A stretch of DNA of 64,000 nt from Candidatus Rifleibacterium amylolyticum (lineage in GTDB: Bacteria > Muiribacteriota > Ozemobacteria > Ozemobacterales > Ozemobacteraceae): the NCBI GenBank assembly GCA_009917695.1, contig JAACJG010000001.1:331219-395218 (forward strand), given 5' to 3'. Below, in pieces: positions 17,202 to 26,335 of the stretch (its first letter is position 1; each line of letters starts with the position of its first letter). Below the pieces are notes generated by a model that was not told the origin of the DNA, did not search any database, and saw only the letters and a list, made by a program, of their open reading frames with translations. The position numbers were made by a program, and so were the translations under genes.

Positions 17202-19040
17202 ATGAGGTTGCCAATGATTGCGCGAATTTTCCTTATCATGCTTTTGCTAGTGCTGGTTTTTTCGCCGGTATTCGCCAACGAAAATGGCAATGACGACGAA
17301 GTCGCTGTTTCAGAATTGGCTGATGATGTTGAAGAGTCTGTGTCACAGATTGAAACTGATAATGAAGTTGAAAAAGAAAAGGTAAAAGTCAGTAAGTCAC
17401 AGTCTTCTTCTGTCGATGCTGGCAGTAATGAAGAAGAAACGGATGATTTTGATGCTGAACTGCTGCAGTCTTCCCGCCGGGCTTCGAGCAAAAGCGGACT
17501 CTGCCGGATAATCTATCTTATGTATTCGCGCTCAGAGGATATTCTCGCGACCTTGAAAGAGGTGTTCGAAGCTGACATAAATGCAGGATCTCTTTCTTTA
17601 ACACAAAACACCGGAACAAACTCGATCATTGTTAAGCTCAATGAGTCTGATAATAAGATTATCGATGATGTTTACGACGTAATCGAGAGTCTTGATTTTC
17701 GTACCGGTCAGGTGCTGATAGATGTTCTGGTTGTTGAAATGTCGATAACCGACGATGAACGATTGAGTGCCGAATGGAAAGATCTGATCCGTAATCCGCT
17801 GAAGACGACGAACACCCTGGTGAATGTCGGTATCGACCATGGTCTGATCAACAATGATGATCCGACTGCTGCTGCAGAGGGTTTCAAGGCTTTCATCACT
17901 TCGAGCAACAAGATGAAACTTTTTTTGAATGCTCTCAATAAGAAGGGCAAAGTTCATGTTGTTTCCTCTCCTCACATTGTTACTGCCAACCATCGCGAGG
18001 CGATTTTCAAGATCGGCGAAAAGCTGCCTTTGATCGAATCGGTTCGTCCTGCCGAAAATGGACAGATTACTACTTTCGAAATTTTCGAAGTAGGTCTCGA
18101 ACTTACAGTTACGCCACATATAAATCGTGCCGGCGAGATCGATATGGAAATTCACAAAATGATCAACGCGGTAATGCAGGATACTTATGACGCCAAACAG
18201 GGCACTGCCCGCATGACCACGCGCGAGGCGAATACCAATCTGACTGTTAACGACAACGAAACGATCATTCTCGGTGGTTTTATCGAAGACAAAATAGATC
18301 GTGCCGAGCACCGGATTCCTTTGCTGAGCAATATCCCGATTGTGGGCAAGGTATTTACTTCGGTGAAGAAAACCGTGAAAAAAACCGAGCTGATGGTTTT
18401 CATAACCCCGAAAATTCTCAAGAATCGTGAAGATGTGCAGACCACGACCAAAACCATGGTTTCGCGCACCCACGAAAAAGACAAAACCATGGCACTGCTT
18501 GAGATGCGCAAAAGAGTTGAAACCATGCTTAAGCCTGATCAGCAGGTAATCATAGACAGACGTGCGCATGGATGGCAGTATGGCTTCAACACTCCGGAAA
18601 TAGATGACCTGGTCTGGAAAGTCCCGCAAAAACTCGATCCTGACAGTATGGATCTGCCAATGAAAGGTACAGCACCATTTGGGTTCGGGATTTCAAAAAG
18701 ACTGATCCCGGCCCCGGTAAGAACCTATCTGCAGCCATCTGAAGGTGTGGTGTTTAAAAGAACCTTTGAAATCGAAGATCCCGAGCAGTATCGTCGCATT
18801 GGCCTCAGAGTAGCTTGTGACAATTCAGCTTCGGTATATATCAACGGAGTTCTGGTCGATGAAGACCCGATGATGAAGATGAAAGACGGACATGATTTTG
18901 ATTACTGGAACCGGGAGCGCGATGATATTCCGGCTGGCCTGCTCAACAAAGGTGTTAACAATATCGTCGTTCTGCTTGGAAGTGACAAGGATACTTCAGA
19001 CGCTTATTTTGACATGATGCTGATAGGACATAAAAAATGA
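17202..19040 (+). CDS. secretin-family outer-membrane channel with added C-terminal beta domain
   Basis: A 612-residue exported protein. After a signal peptide (1-25) comes an acidic low-complexity linker (about 28-90), a secretin_N-like domain (about 103-165), and a secretin core (about 250-406). The core shows VVSSPHIVTANHREAIFKIGE (two halves of a conserved strand region), EVGLELTVTPHI and IPLLSNIPIVGKVF, the hallmark of the GspD/PilQ superfamily. The last ~110 residues (505-612) resemble a galactose-binding-type beta-sandwich (ASVYINGVLVDED, then a Trp-containing loop), which is not part of ordinary secretins. Secretins form gated outer-membrane pores for type II secretion or type IV pili, but no ATPase, inner-membrane platform or pseudopilin is in the window. 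ATG 17214, with AGG six bases before it, is an alternative start. The stop overlaps the next start by four bases. Confidence 0.88.
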   Translation: MRLPMIARIFLIMLLLVLVFSPVFANENGNDDEVAVSELADDVEESVSQIETDNEVEKEKVKVSKSQSSSVDAGSNEEETDDFDAELLQSSRRASSKSGLCRIIYLMYSRSEDILATLKEVFEADINAGSLSLTQNTGTNSIIVKLNESDNKIIDDVYDVIESLDFRTGQVLIDVLVVEMSITDDERLSAEWKDLIRNPLKTTNTLVNVGIDHGLINNDDPTAAAEGFKAFITSSNKMKLFLNALNKKGKVHVVSSPHIVTANHREAIFKIGEKLPLIESVRPAENGQITTFEIFEVGLELTVTPHINRAGEIDMEIHKMINAVMQDTYDAKQGTARMTTREANTNLTVNDNETIILGGFIEDKIDRAEHRIPLLSNIPIVGKVFTSVKKTVKKTELMVFITPKILKNREDVQTTTKTMVSRTHEKDKTMALLEMRKRVETMLKPDQQVIIDRRAHGWQYGFNTPEIDDLVWKVPQKLDPDSMDLPMKGTAPFGFGISKRLIPAPVRTYLQPSEGVVFKRTFEIEDPEQYRRIGLRVACDNSASVYINGVLVDEDPMMKMKDGHDFDYWNRERDDIPAGLLNKGVNNIVVLLGSDKDTSDAYFDMMLIGHKK

Positions 19041-20785
19041 TACGGCGTTTCAGCCGCCAGTTGATTCTGATGGCTTCCTGCTGCTTTTTGCTGCCGGCAG
19101 GACTGGCGCTAGGTTGGGGGGTCGATGCTGACTCGATTGTCGAAAAAGTTCAAGTTGGCGCGGGTAAAAATGCGCAGCAGTATGTGCTGATGAACAGTCG
19201 CTTGAATGAGCATCAGTGGTATTGCGCACGCCTTACTCCAAGTCTGGTCGAAACCGGGCAGGGCAAGAACATTGAGCCTGATCTCACTCTGATTCGTTTT
19301 CAAAAGACAGATCCAGATAACCCGGAAAAGCTGCGCGAGGGTGGAATTCTGCAGTTCAGTTTTTCTATCGGAGCTGATAATGCTGCCATGAATGCCTTAA
19401 AGAAAAAGTTACCCAGAGGTGTTGACAAGAAGCTGGCACGCGTCGCACCTCTTCCATTGAGCGGCATTGAAATGACGATATTTGATCCACACGGCAGAAA
19501 AATCGCCCTGGTGGCAACTTCTTCGCAGGGTATTGCCGCTGATTATGCCTCACAATATGCCCGGTTTTCGGCGGTGTTTTCGAAAGTCGACGCTGATCTC
19601 ATTGACACACTGCTTAATTCAAAAACCGGTGTAAAATACGAATTGACTTATCGCTATTCAACCTTGAGCAGACCGCTAACGAGCAATGTCAGAGTCGATC
19701 TCGACAAGATAGCCGGCAAAGCGCGCAAACTCGACGATTCACAGCTGGTTAGCGCTGAAAATGGTCAGGTCGATGTCGAAATGCTGCGCTATTTGCGGCG
19801 TCAGGTCAATAATCCACGGGCAGCTCAACGACTGCGTATAGCAGCTTCAAGTCGAATGCCGGCTGTGGTGGCTACGGCTTCTGCGCATATTGATGCGCGT
19901 GATCTTGACCGCAAGGTTCCGAAGACGACTTCCCGCAGCACGCATTCACCCCGGATATCTCAGTCTGTGCAGAATGTTACTCTTGTTCACCGCAGCCGGG
20001 CGCAGAAATATCTGGCGGCGCAAGGCTTTATCAGCCTTTCAGATTATTCGCCAGAAGTCCGCCAGAAGAAAATTATTGAAGATACCGGATATGAAAACTG
20101 GAAATATGCCTATCTGATAATGCCGACAATAGGTGATCTGCCAGATCTGAGAATAGATCGCATCAGCATGAAAGTCACACTGACAGATGGAAAACATAAA
20201 TATGAAATGCGTGATTATGAATGGACTCCAGAGCATCAATGGCTCGATATAACCAGAGCGCCGGCAGCCATCGCCCGCTTTTATCTCAATGATCTGATTT
20301 CAGCCGGCCCGAAGTATTATGAAAAAGCTTTCTTCAGGCTCGAATACAGTATAATTGCAGGCGATAGTCCACCGGTAACCGGTAGTGACGAGATTCCGGT
20401 TTTCACCGGAGATATGCCACTGGCTACGCCTCTCGAGCTGGCGGATGTCATGATGTTTGATTTTTCCAACCTATGCTGGGACGCTCCCGAAAGTGACAAA
20501 ACCAGACTGCTGAAGGCAGAAGTGATAATTCAGGATGGTAAACGCCGTATCAGACAATTTGTCGCACCTTTCAAAAGGGCTGACAAGATCACCATTTATC
20601 CCGAGCTGGTTCCGGTGTTGCTGACACGTGGCAGCTTCGACAAGCCGAACGGGGTGAAAGTGTCGGTGTTCTTTTCAACGGCAGATAATAAAAGGGTTTC
20701 ATGGGATTTTAACGGTATGGACTTACGCGAGGCATTTCCGAGTGCCTGGCTGAGTTTTTATGACAATGACTGGCAACAGAATTGA
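19037..20785 (+). CDS. secreted protein of unknown function, paralogue of the next gene
   Basis: A 582-residue protein with an N-terminal signal peptide (about 1-26). I do not recognise a family. The first third resembles the following gene: both have a Glu-Gln-Trp-Tyr or His-Gln-Trp-Tyr segment, a Pro-x-Leu-Val-Glu motif, then GKN, a Val/Leu-x-x-x-x-Phe/Tyr-Gln strand and NPE-x-L-x-EGG-x-LQ. The middle (about 240-320) is basic and Ser/Ala-rich and looks unstructured. The C-terminal half is beta-rich. The ATG overlaps the secretin stop (ATGA), so it is coupled to the secretin and probably acts in the periplasm or outside the cell with it. Confidence 0.75.
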   Translation: MIRRFSRQLILMASCCFLLPAGLALGWGVDADSIVEKVQVGAGKNAQQYVLMNSRLNEHQWYCARLTPSLVETGQGKNIEPDLTLIRFQKTDPDNPEKLREGGILQFSFSIGADNAAMNALKKKLPRGVDKKLARVAPLPLSGIEMTIFDPHGRKIALVATSSQGIAADYASQYARFSAVFSKVDADLIDTLLNSKTGVKYELTYRYSTLSRPLTSNVRVDLDKIAGKARKLDDSQLVSAENGQVDVEMLRYLRRQVNNPRAAQRLRIAASSRMPAVVATASAHIDARDLDRKVPKTTSRSTHSPRISQSVQNVTLVHRSRAQKYLAAQGFISLSDYSPEVRQKKIIEDTGYENWKYAYLIMPTIGDLPDLRIDRISMKVTLTDGKHKYEMRDYEWTPEHQWLDITRAPAAIARFYLNDLISAGPKYYEKAFFRLEYSIIAGDSPPVTGSDEIPVFTGDMPLATPLELADVMMFDFSNLCWDAPESDKTRLLKAEVIIQDGKRRIRQFVAPFKRADKITIYPELVPVLLTRGSFDKPNGVKVSVFFSTADNKRVSWDFNGMDLREAFPSAWLSFYDNDWQQN

Positions 20786-20870
20786 TTCACAGGAGGTTGT
20801 AGCAAACAGATCGTAGTGGAGTAGTAAGGGTTTCAGGTTGAACAAGTTCTAAATTATTATGGAGGATTCG

Positions 20871-22709
20871 ATGAAAAAACTGTTATTGATTACACTTTGT
20901 TTATTGCTGTTAAGTGTTTCGGGCGCATTTGCTCAGGCAAGTCTGGCTGATGGTGACCAGTTTGATGTATTGGTAAAGGTTGAAGGCCATCAGGAAAATG
21001 TTACGGTGATTCGTGATGCCGTTAAACCCGAGCAGTGGTATTACGTGCCGAACAAACCGCGTCTGGTCGAAAAAAAGGAAGGCAAGAACAATGTTCCGGT
21101 TTTTGCGCTGGTTAAATATCAGGCCAAAGATCCGACCAATCCGGAGAATCTTCTGGAAGGCGGCGTTTTGCAGGCCGCTGTAAGCCTGGCTCTTCCTGAT
21201 GATGTGCTTCCTCAGCTGCGCAAGGAAATTGCCAAGTTCGCCGAAATTGAAGAAAAGAAAGTTCTGCTTTCGCCGCTGAACATGAGCAACGCTCAGATCG
21301 CAGTTTATGGGCCGGGTGGTGAGATAATGGGCGAAGCGCCGATTGCTCCAGATATCGGCCCAAGTTTTGCCAATCAGGCAATTCCTCTTCAGATCAATCT
21401 TACCCGCCTGGGCGCCGATTTCAGCGATGCACTGGTAAAAACTGGTGGTGGGATTTTCATTTCCTATGTATTTGATTACAATGGCCTTACTCCGAAGTGC
21501 GGTTTCAAGATTACTGTAGACTGGGATCAGACCTACAAGCACTTCAGCACCAACACCAAGGCCAAGGCCAGTTATGGTGGCTGGTTCTGGGGTGGCAGCG
21601 CCCAGACCGACATTTCTACCGTCAGAGATGAGCTGATGACAAGCAAGTGCATCAATGTCGAAAGTATCGCCGGCGAAGCTTTCAAGCCCGAAGACATAGA
21701 CAAATATCTGATGCCTGTTCTTGAAGCGGTCAACAAGGAAATTTTCAATATCGAAGCCCCGGCCAAAGTCGAACCGGCCAAGGCTGCTGATCCTGCCGTG
21801 CCGAGCCGCAGATGGGGCTTCTCTGGTGGTGTAAGCTTCAGCCTCAAGAGTGTCTCGGATGTTAAGAAGGGTAAAACCACATACTCAATGAATCGCCAGT
21901 TTATCGTGCCCCGCAAGACTATAGCCGGTGGCTTCGTCGGAATTGGTGGTTATCCGAAGGAAGTCCAGGATAAACTCATCGTTCAGATGCCGCACGGTTT
22001 CTGGTCTTCAGCCTGGTACAGTCTGCCTGATGTCGGTTCAGCCGAAAGCGTGGGAGTTACTGAAGTTTCGATTACCGTTAAGGTTCTCGACGAAGCCGGC
22101 AAGGCTGCGGCCAAGGTTCCACAGCAGAACGCCAAATGGACTGCCAGCACCGGGGCCTGGAAAGACGCCAAGGGCAACGAACGCAACTCTCTGGTGTTCG
22201 CGCTTGCTGAACTTTTCTCGAAAACCAAAGACACGAGCAAGCTGAGCTATGAGCAGAAAATAGACGTTACTCAGAAAACTGGCAACAAAACCAGCAAGAC
22301 TACATTTATCAGCAAGCTGCCGATATTTGACGGTGAAGCTGCTGTCAGCACTCCAATGTCGAATATCGAATGCGTAGAATTAAACGGCAGTCTGCTGGCC
22401 TGGTATGGCGATGAATATGCCGCGCCGGCGCCGGACGCTTATGTTGGCAAAGCTTCTGATCTGACCAATGTTGCTGTAACTCTCAAGACCAGTAAGCCGA
22501 GCAAATCATATACCGGTACCATCACCAGCAAGAATCCGGAAATCTACCTGCTTCTTAATCGTGGTGATTCTGATGAAGCCCCTAAGACGACTGGTACTTT
22601 AGTTTTCAACTCCAAGAAAAACAAAAAGACCGTTACCTACAAAGACTTCTTCGAAGAAGCTGGAGATTCAATCTTTCTCGTTGATCTCGATTATCTTCCC
22701 GAGAAATAA
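20871..22709 (+). CDS. secreted protein of unknown function, paralogue of the previous gene
   Basis: A 612-residue protein with a classical signal peptide (MKK, hydrophobic core, Ala-x-Ala near residue 22). I chose ATG 20871 because GGAGG lies five bases before it; a longer frame from 20859 includes that ribosome site. The first 210 residues match the previous protein (the QWYYVPNKPRLVEKKEGKN region is the clearest). The rest is Lys/Thr/Ser-rich and mostly beta, with few Cys. The 85-base gap from the previous gene leaves room for a separate promoter, and the better ribosome site suggests it may be made in larger amounts. Function unknown. Confidence 0.78.
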   Translation: MKKLLLITLCLLLLSVSGAFAQASLADGDQFDVLVKVEGHQENVTVIRDAVKPEQWYYVPNKPRLVEKKEGKNNVPVFALVKYQAKDPTNPENLLEGGVLQAAVSLALPDDVLPQLRKEIAKFAEIEEKKVLLSPLNMSNAQIAVYGPGGEIMGEAPIAPDIGPSFANQAIPLQINLTRLGADFSDALVKTGGGIFISYVFDYNGLTPKCGFKITVDWDQTYKHFSTNTKAKASYGGWFWGGSAQTDISTVRDELMTSKCINVESIAGEAFKPEDIDKYLMPVLEAVNKEIFNIEAPAKVEPAKAADPAVPSRRWGFSGGVSFSLKSVSDVKKGKTTYSMNRQFIVPRKTIAGGFVGIGGYPKEVQDKLIVQMPHGFWSSAWYSLPDVGSAESVGVTEVSITVKVLDEAGKAAAKVPQQNAKWTASTGAWKDAKGNERNSLVFALAELFSKTKDTSKLSYEQKIDVTQKTGNKTSKTTFISKLPIFDGEAAVSTPMSNIECVELNGSLLAWYGDEYAAPAPDAYVGKASDLTNVAVTLKTSKPSKSYTGTITSKNPEIYLLLNRGDSDEAPKTTGTLVFNSKKNKKTVTYKDFFEEAGDSIFLVDLDYLPEK

Positions 22710-22731
22710 TCTCTGAACTGAATCTGGTTGT

Positions 22732-22754
22732 CCGCAGCAGCCTGTCTGCTGCGG
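22732..22754. terminator. possible intrinsic terminator or attenuator hairpin
   Basis: A perfect 9-bp stem (CCGCAGCAG / CTGCTGCGG) with a 5-base loop lies just after the stop at 22709. The following bases include only a short T-rich stretch, so it may be a weak terminator or a processing hairpin between two genes. Confidence 0.35.
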
Positions 22755-22785
22755 GCAGCCATGTTCTTTAATGACGGAGTTCAAA

Positions 22786-25700
22786 ATGCCAGTTCTGTTG
22801 CGGAAAATGCTGCCAGTATGCTTTATTGGCGCGTTGCTCGCTGCGCTGGCATTTTTTTGCGGTTGCGGCGGCGGTTCGGGTGGTTCATCTGGCTTTCCCG
22901 GCGCCGGCAGCACTGGTGCAATCGCCGGCCGGGTAGAACTTCCGGCCGGTGTCGATTTGCAGTTCCGCCGGGCCCTGGCATTTTCGATTACTGGCATCGA
23001 AGTCTGGATCGAGCAGCTTCCCGATAAAAGAAGTGTCTGCGACGCGCAGGGAAACTACTTAATCGGAGATATTCCGCCCGCAACGGCTTATAACGTGGTT
23101 GCCCGCTGGCACGACCAGACGCTGGACCGCACTTATATTCAGCGTGGCAGCTCTGTAGAAGTGGTTGCAGGGCAGACGTCACCAGCTGCTGTCACTCGGC
23201 TCGAACCTGGCGAAAATCGTCTGACAGCCACAGTGAGAGATCTTTTCGGTAATCCCGTTACCAGCGCGCGTTTTTCTGTCTGGGGTATCTCTGGCATAAC
23301 AGATTTGCAGGGGCGCTTCACGACCCCCGAACTGCCAAAGTCAGTAAAATCTGTAACAATAACTATCGAAGCTGGTGGCTTCACTCCATTTCACGCCGAA
23401 ATACCAGTCTTCACCGGCGACCTCGGGCCGGCGCTCGATATCAATCTGGCGATGGCTCAGGATGGGCGCAAAACTCCGCTGGTTTTATTCAACCCGATAG
23501 CGACAAATATTGCGCCAGGCAGTCAGATCGACATGACTCTTTCGCTGGTAGACCCTGATCAGCTGCTTCCGGCCGGATATAATGTCAGCTGGACAGCAAC
23601 CGACGGATTGCTCGATGTCGCCGCCAGCACCCGCACTGCTGCCTGGCTAGCTCCGGCCGAGCCTGGACTGGCAACTATAACTGTATCAGTCTCAGGCGCA
23701 GGCTTCACGTCACGCTCAAGCATCGGCATCACGGTTGGCGGCAGCTATCAGGTAAATACTCGTATTACTTCTTTTTCGCCGCTATCAGCTGCAGCCGGGC
23801 AAACAGTAACCATACGCGGTTACGGATTTGGTAATACAGCTGAGGCGGCCCGGGTGCTTTTTGGTGGCGCCGCCGGCAACATCAGCTTCTGGTCGTCTGA
23901 AGAAATTCGCGCTGTCGTACCGGTTCCGGCCGAATCTGGCTCTTTGCTCGTTGAAATCGGCAATAAGACGCTCGAAGCCGGTAATTTTACGGTCATCGAC
24001 TATGAAGCAACTTTAACTCCTCTATATGGGCCGCCAGAAGCGGTAGTTACCATACAGGGTTACGGATTCGGTGATGAACAGGGAGACAGCCTGGTTACTC
24101 TGCGTGGCGATTCCCTGCCGGTTATGAAGTGGACAAACACAAAAATCGAGGCGCAGATATTGCGCAGTTCACATTCGGGAACTCTCGCCCTGACTATCCG
24201 CGGGCGTCTGCGGCCGGTGGCTGATTTTGTCGTGACTCGCATAGATTCTGTAGACCCACAGCGAACAACAAGAATCACCGAGGGCAGTCCGGCCGTGGTA
24301 ACCATCTCTGGAACAGGTTTCGGAGAAGACCAGGGCGAAAACCTGGTTTACTTATACGACCAGAAGCCTGCCGACGTCATGTCCTGGAGCGACGGCGAAA
24401 TTGTGGTTGAGGTGCCCTTCGAGTCGGAATCCGGCGAGCTGATTCTCCAGATAAGTGGCGCAACGCTTCTTGGACCACGATTAAATATAGTTTATCACGA
24501 TACCTACACGCTTGAGTTCAGCTGGAGCGGTCAGCGCTTCGAATCGCACCCGGATCTTCCTGGGATTGCTCTTGCCGGCAATGGCGATCTGCTGTTCACC
24601 GATTTCAATAATTGCTGGATATGGCGTTATACGAGGGCGGGCGATTTTGTTGAGCGTATCGGTACGCCGGGCTCAGGTAACGGGCAGTTCGATCTACCAT
24701 GGGGTATCGCAGTCGATGCAGATGACAACATATTTGTCACCGATTTTCGCAACAGCGGCAGTCGTCTGCAGAAACTCGACGCTGCTGGAAATTTTATCGC
24801 GTCGCTGAGTGCTGACGGAGCCGGAGCCGGTGAGCTGAGCGAGCCGCAGGGAATCTGCGTCGATACTGCCGGCAATGTTTATGTTGCTGACTCAGGCAAT
24901 CATCGCATACAGAAGTTCGACAACAATCTGCAGTATGTTGGCCAGTTCGGCTCTTTCGGCATCGGTGACGGCATGTTCAAAAGCCCGGCTGGAGTCGCAG
25001 TCGCGCCGGACGGCAAAATCTACGTGGCCGATCGCGCAAATCACCGGATTCAGGAATTCGATGCCAGTTTTAATTTTTTGCGATGGTATGGCAGATACCG
25101 TGAAAGCGAGAACCTTGCCGGATGGCAACTGCCGCTAAGCGGTGAAAGCAGTTATGCCGGATCTTTTGTTGGCGCTTTGGATGAGCCTTACAACCTATTT
25201 GTTGCAGATGACGGCAGCTTATACGTTGCAGATACAGGTAATGGCAGAATTCAAAAAATCGACCGCAACACCGGTAATGCTGTTGTTACCGGAAGTCAGG
25301 GCAGCGGCGACGGTCAGTTCACTGATCCGCTCGCGCTGATTGTGTCTGATGAAGACTTTTTTGTTGCCGACAGCGGCAATTCAAGAATACAGGTGATCGG
25401 GCTCGATGGCGTTTTCAAACAGAAAATTGTTCCGGATACTGATGAACTGAACACCTTTTTTACCCGTCTCGCAGTCGATCGCGAGAATGAACTGATTTAT
25501 GCTCTCGACAGTGAAGACTGCAGTATAGCAGTTTTTGACCTGTTCGGTAATTTCCGGCAACGCATCGGGTCACGCGGGTCCGGCAGCGGTCAGCTGCTCG
25601 ATCCATCAGGTATGGCCATAGACGATGAGGGCAATATCGCCGTTGTCGATACCGGCAATGCCAGGGTTGTGGTGTTCTCACCAGAAGGTCAGCAGTTGCT

Positions 25701-26313
25701 TGTTTTTGGCGCTTATGGCACTGGCCCGGGGCAGTTCAGGTCGCCACAGCGCATCGCTATTGACGATGCCGGCAAATTCTGGATAAGCGATTTTGAGAAT
25801 CATCGTGTTGTCGTCTTTTCACCGACAGGAGATTACCTGCTTTCTCTCGGCAGTTACGGCACTGGCAACGGACAGTTTGATGGCCCGAATGGCCTGGGTT
25901 TCACAGCTGACGGCAGCCTTTATGTCGGTGATTCAGGCAATTCCCGCGTTCAGAAGTTTTCGCCGGACGGCGTGTTTGTTGGCTGGTTCGGTGCCGATGA
26001 AACCGGAAACGCCGGCTGGCATGGGGTCGGAACTACCAACCGTGGCGTGTCTGATACTGGCCCATCGCGGTTCAAGATTCCGACCGATCTGGCTGTCGAT
26101 CGCGAGGATTGTGTGTATGTTCTCGATGGTCTTGCGGGCGAGATTCAGAAATTTGGCCCGAATCACATCGGCGAAAGCAATGCACATCATGTGACAACTT
26201 TGACGTCGGTAAATGGATTTGTCGGTCTGAGTCTCGATAACGTCGGCAATCTTTATACTACAGAGCGCAACGAGCAGTTGATCAGAAGATTCAACCCCTC
26301 GCTGGCGCCTTAA
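22786..26313 (+). CDS. lipoprotein with TIG repeats and NHL beta-propeller
   Basis: A protein of about 1175 residues. The signal peptide ends in a Cys-rich lipobox (FFCGC) followed by a Gly/Ser tether. Then come carboxypeptidase-regulatory-like and Ig-like beta domains (to about 320), three IPT/TIG domains (about 325-580) with the repeated GYGFG / GTGFGED turn, and a long NHL-type beta-propeller (about 590-1170). The propeller's repeating unit is a Gly-x-Gly-x-Gly-Gln-Phe/Leu turn followed by Pro-x-Gly-(Ile/Val)-Ala-Val-Asp and then (Val/Ile)-x-Asp-x-x-Asn-x-Arg-(Ile/Val)-Gln. It should be anchored at the outer membrane or periplasm and bind a ligand or surface polymer. ATG 22786 has GGAG six bases upstream; the frame extends to 22771 without a good site. 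It is followed after 22 bases by the channel-like gene. Confidence 0.88.
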   Translation: MPVLLRKMLPVCFIGALLAALAFFCGCGGGSGGSSGFPGAGSTGAIAGRVELPAGVDLQFRRALAFSITGIEVWIEQLPDKRSVCDAQGNYLIGDIPPATAYNVVARWHDQTLDRTYIQRGSSVEVVAGQTSPAAVTRLEPGENRLTATVRDLFGNPVTSARFSVWGISGITDLQGRFTTPELPKSVKSVTITIEAGGFTPFHAEIPVFTGDLGPALDINLAMAQDGRKTPLVLFNPIATNIAPGSQIDMTLSLVDPDQLLPAGYNVSWTATDGLLDVAASTRTAAWLAPAEPGLATITVSVSGAGFTSRSSIGITVGGSYQVNTRITSFSPLSAAAGQTVTIRGYGFGNTAEAARVLFGGAAGNISFWSSEEIRAVVPVPAESGSLLVEIGNKTLEAGNFTVIDYEATLTPLYGPPEAVVTIQGYGFGDEQGDSLVTLRGDSLPVMKWTNTKIEAQILRSSHSGTLALTIRGRLRPVADFVVTRIDSVDPQRTTRITEGSPAVVTISGTGFGEDQGENLVYLYDQKPADVMSWSDGEIVVEVPFESESGELILQISGATLLGPRLNIVYHDTYTLEFSWSGQRFESHPDLPGIALAGNGDLLFTDFNNCWIWRYTRAGDFVERIGTPGSGNGQFDLPWGIAVDADDNIFVTDFRNSGSRLQKLDAAGNFIASLSADGAGAGELSEPQGICVDTAGNVYVADSGNHRIQKFDNNLQYVGQFGSFGIGDGMFKSPAGVAVAPDGKIYVADRANHRIQEFDASFNFLRWYGRYRESENLAGWQLPLSGESSYAGSFVGALDEPYNLFVADDGSLYVADTGNGRIQKIDRNTGNAVVTGSQGSGDGQFTDPLALIVSDEDFFVADSGNSRIQVIGLDGVFKQKIVPDTDELNTFFTRLAVDRENELIYALDSEDCSIAVFDLFGNFRQRIGSRGSGSGQLLDPSGMAIDDEGNIAVVDTGNARVVVFSPEGQQLLVFGAYGTGPGQFRSPQRIAIDDAGKFWISDFENHRVVVFSPTGDYLLSLGSYGTGNGQFDGPNGLGFTADGSLYVGDSGNSRVQKFSPDGVFVGWFGADETGNAGWHGVGTTNRGVSDTGPSRFKIPTDLAVDREDCVYVLDGLAGEIQKFGPNHIGESNAHHVTTLTSVNGFVGLSLDNVGNLYTTERNEQLIRRFNPSLAP

Positions 26314-26335
26314 AAACTAATACGGAGCGTAACTG

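Noticed and set aside
17598-18629. A 343-codon frame on the minus strand within the secretin gene.
   Set aside because: The plus-strand frame has secretin motifs over the same span; the antisense frame has no ribosome site or motif.
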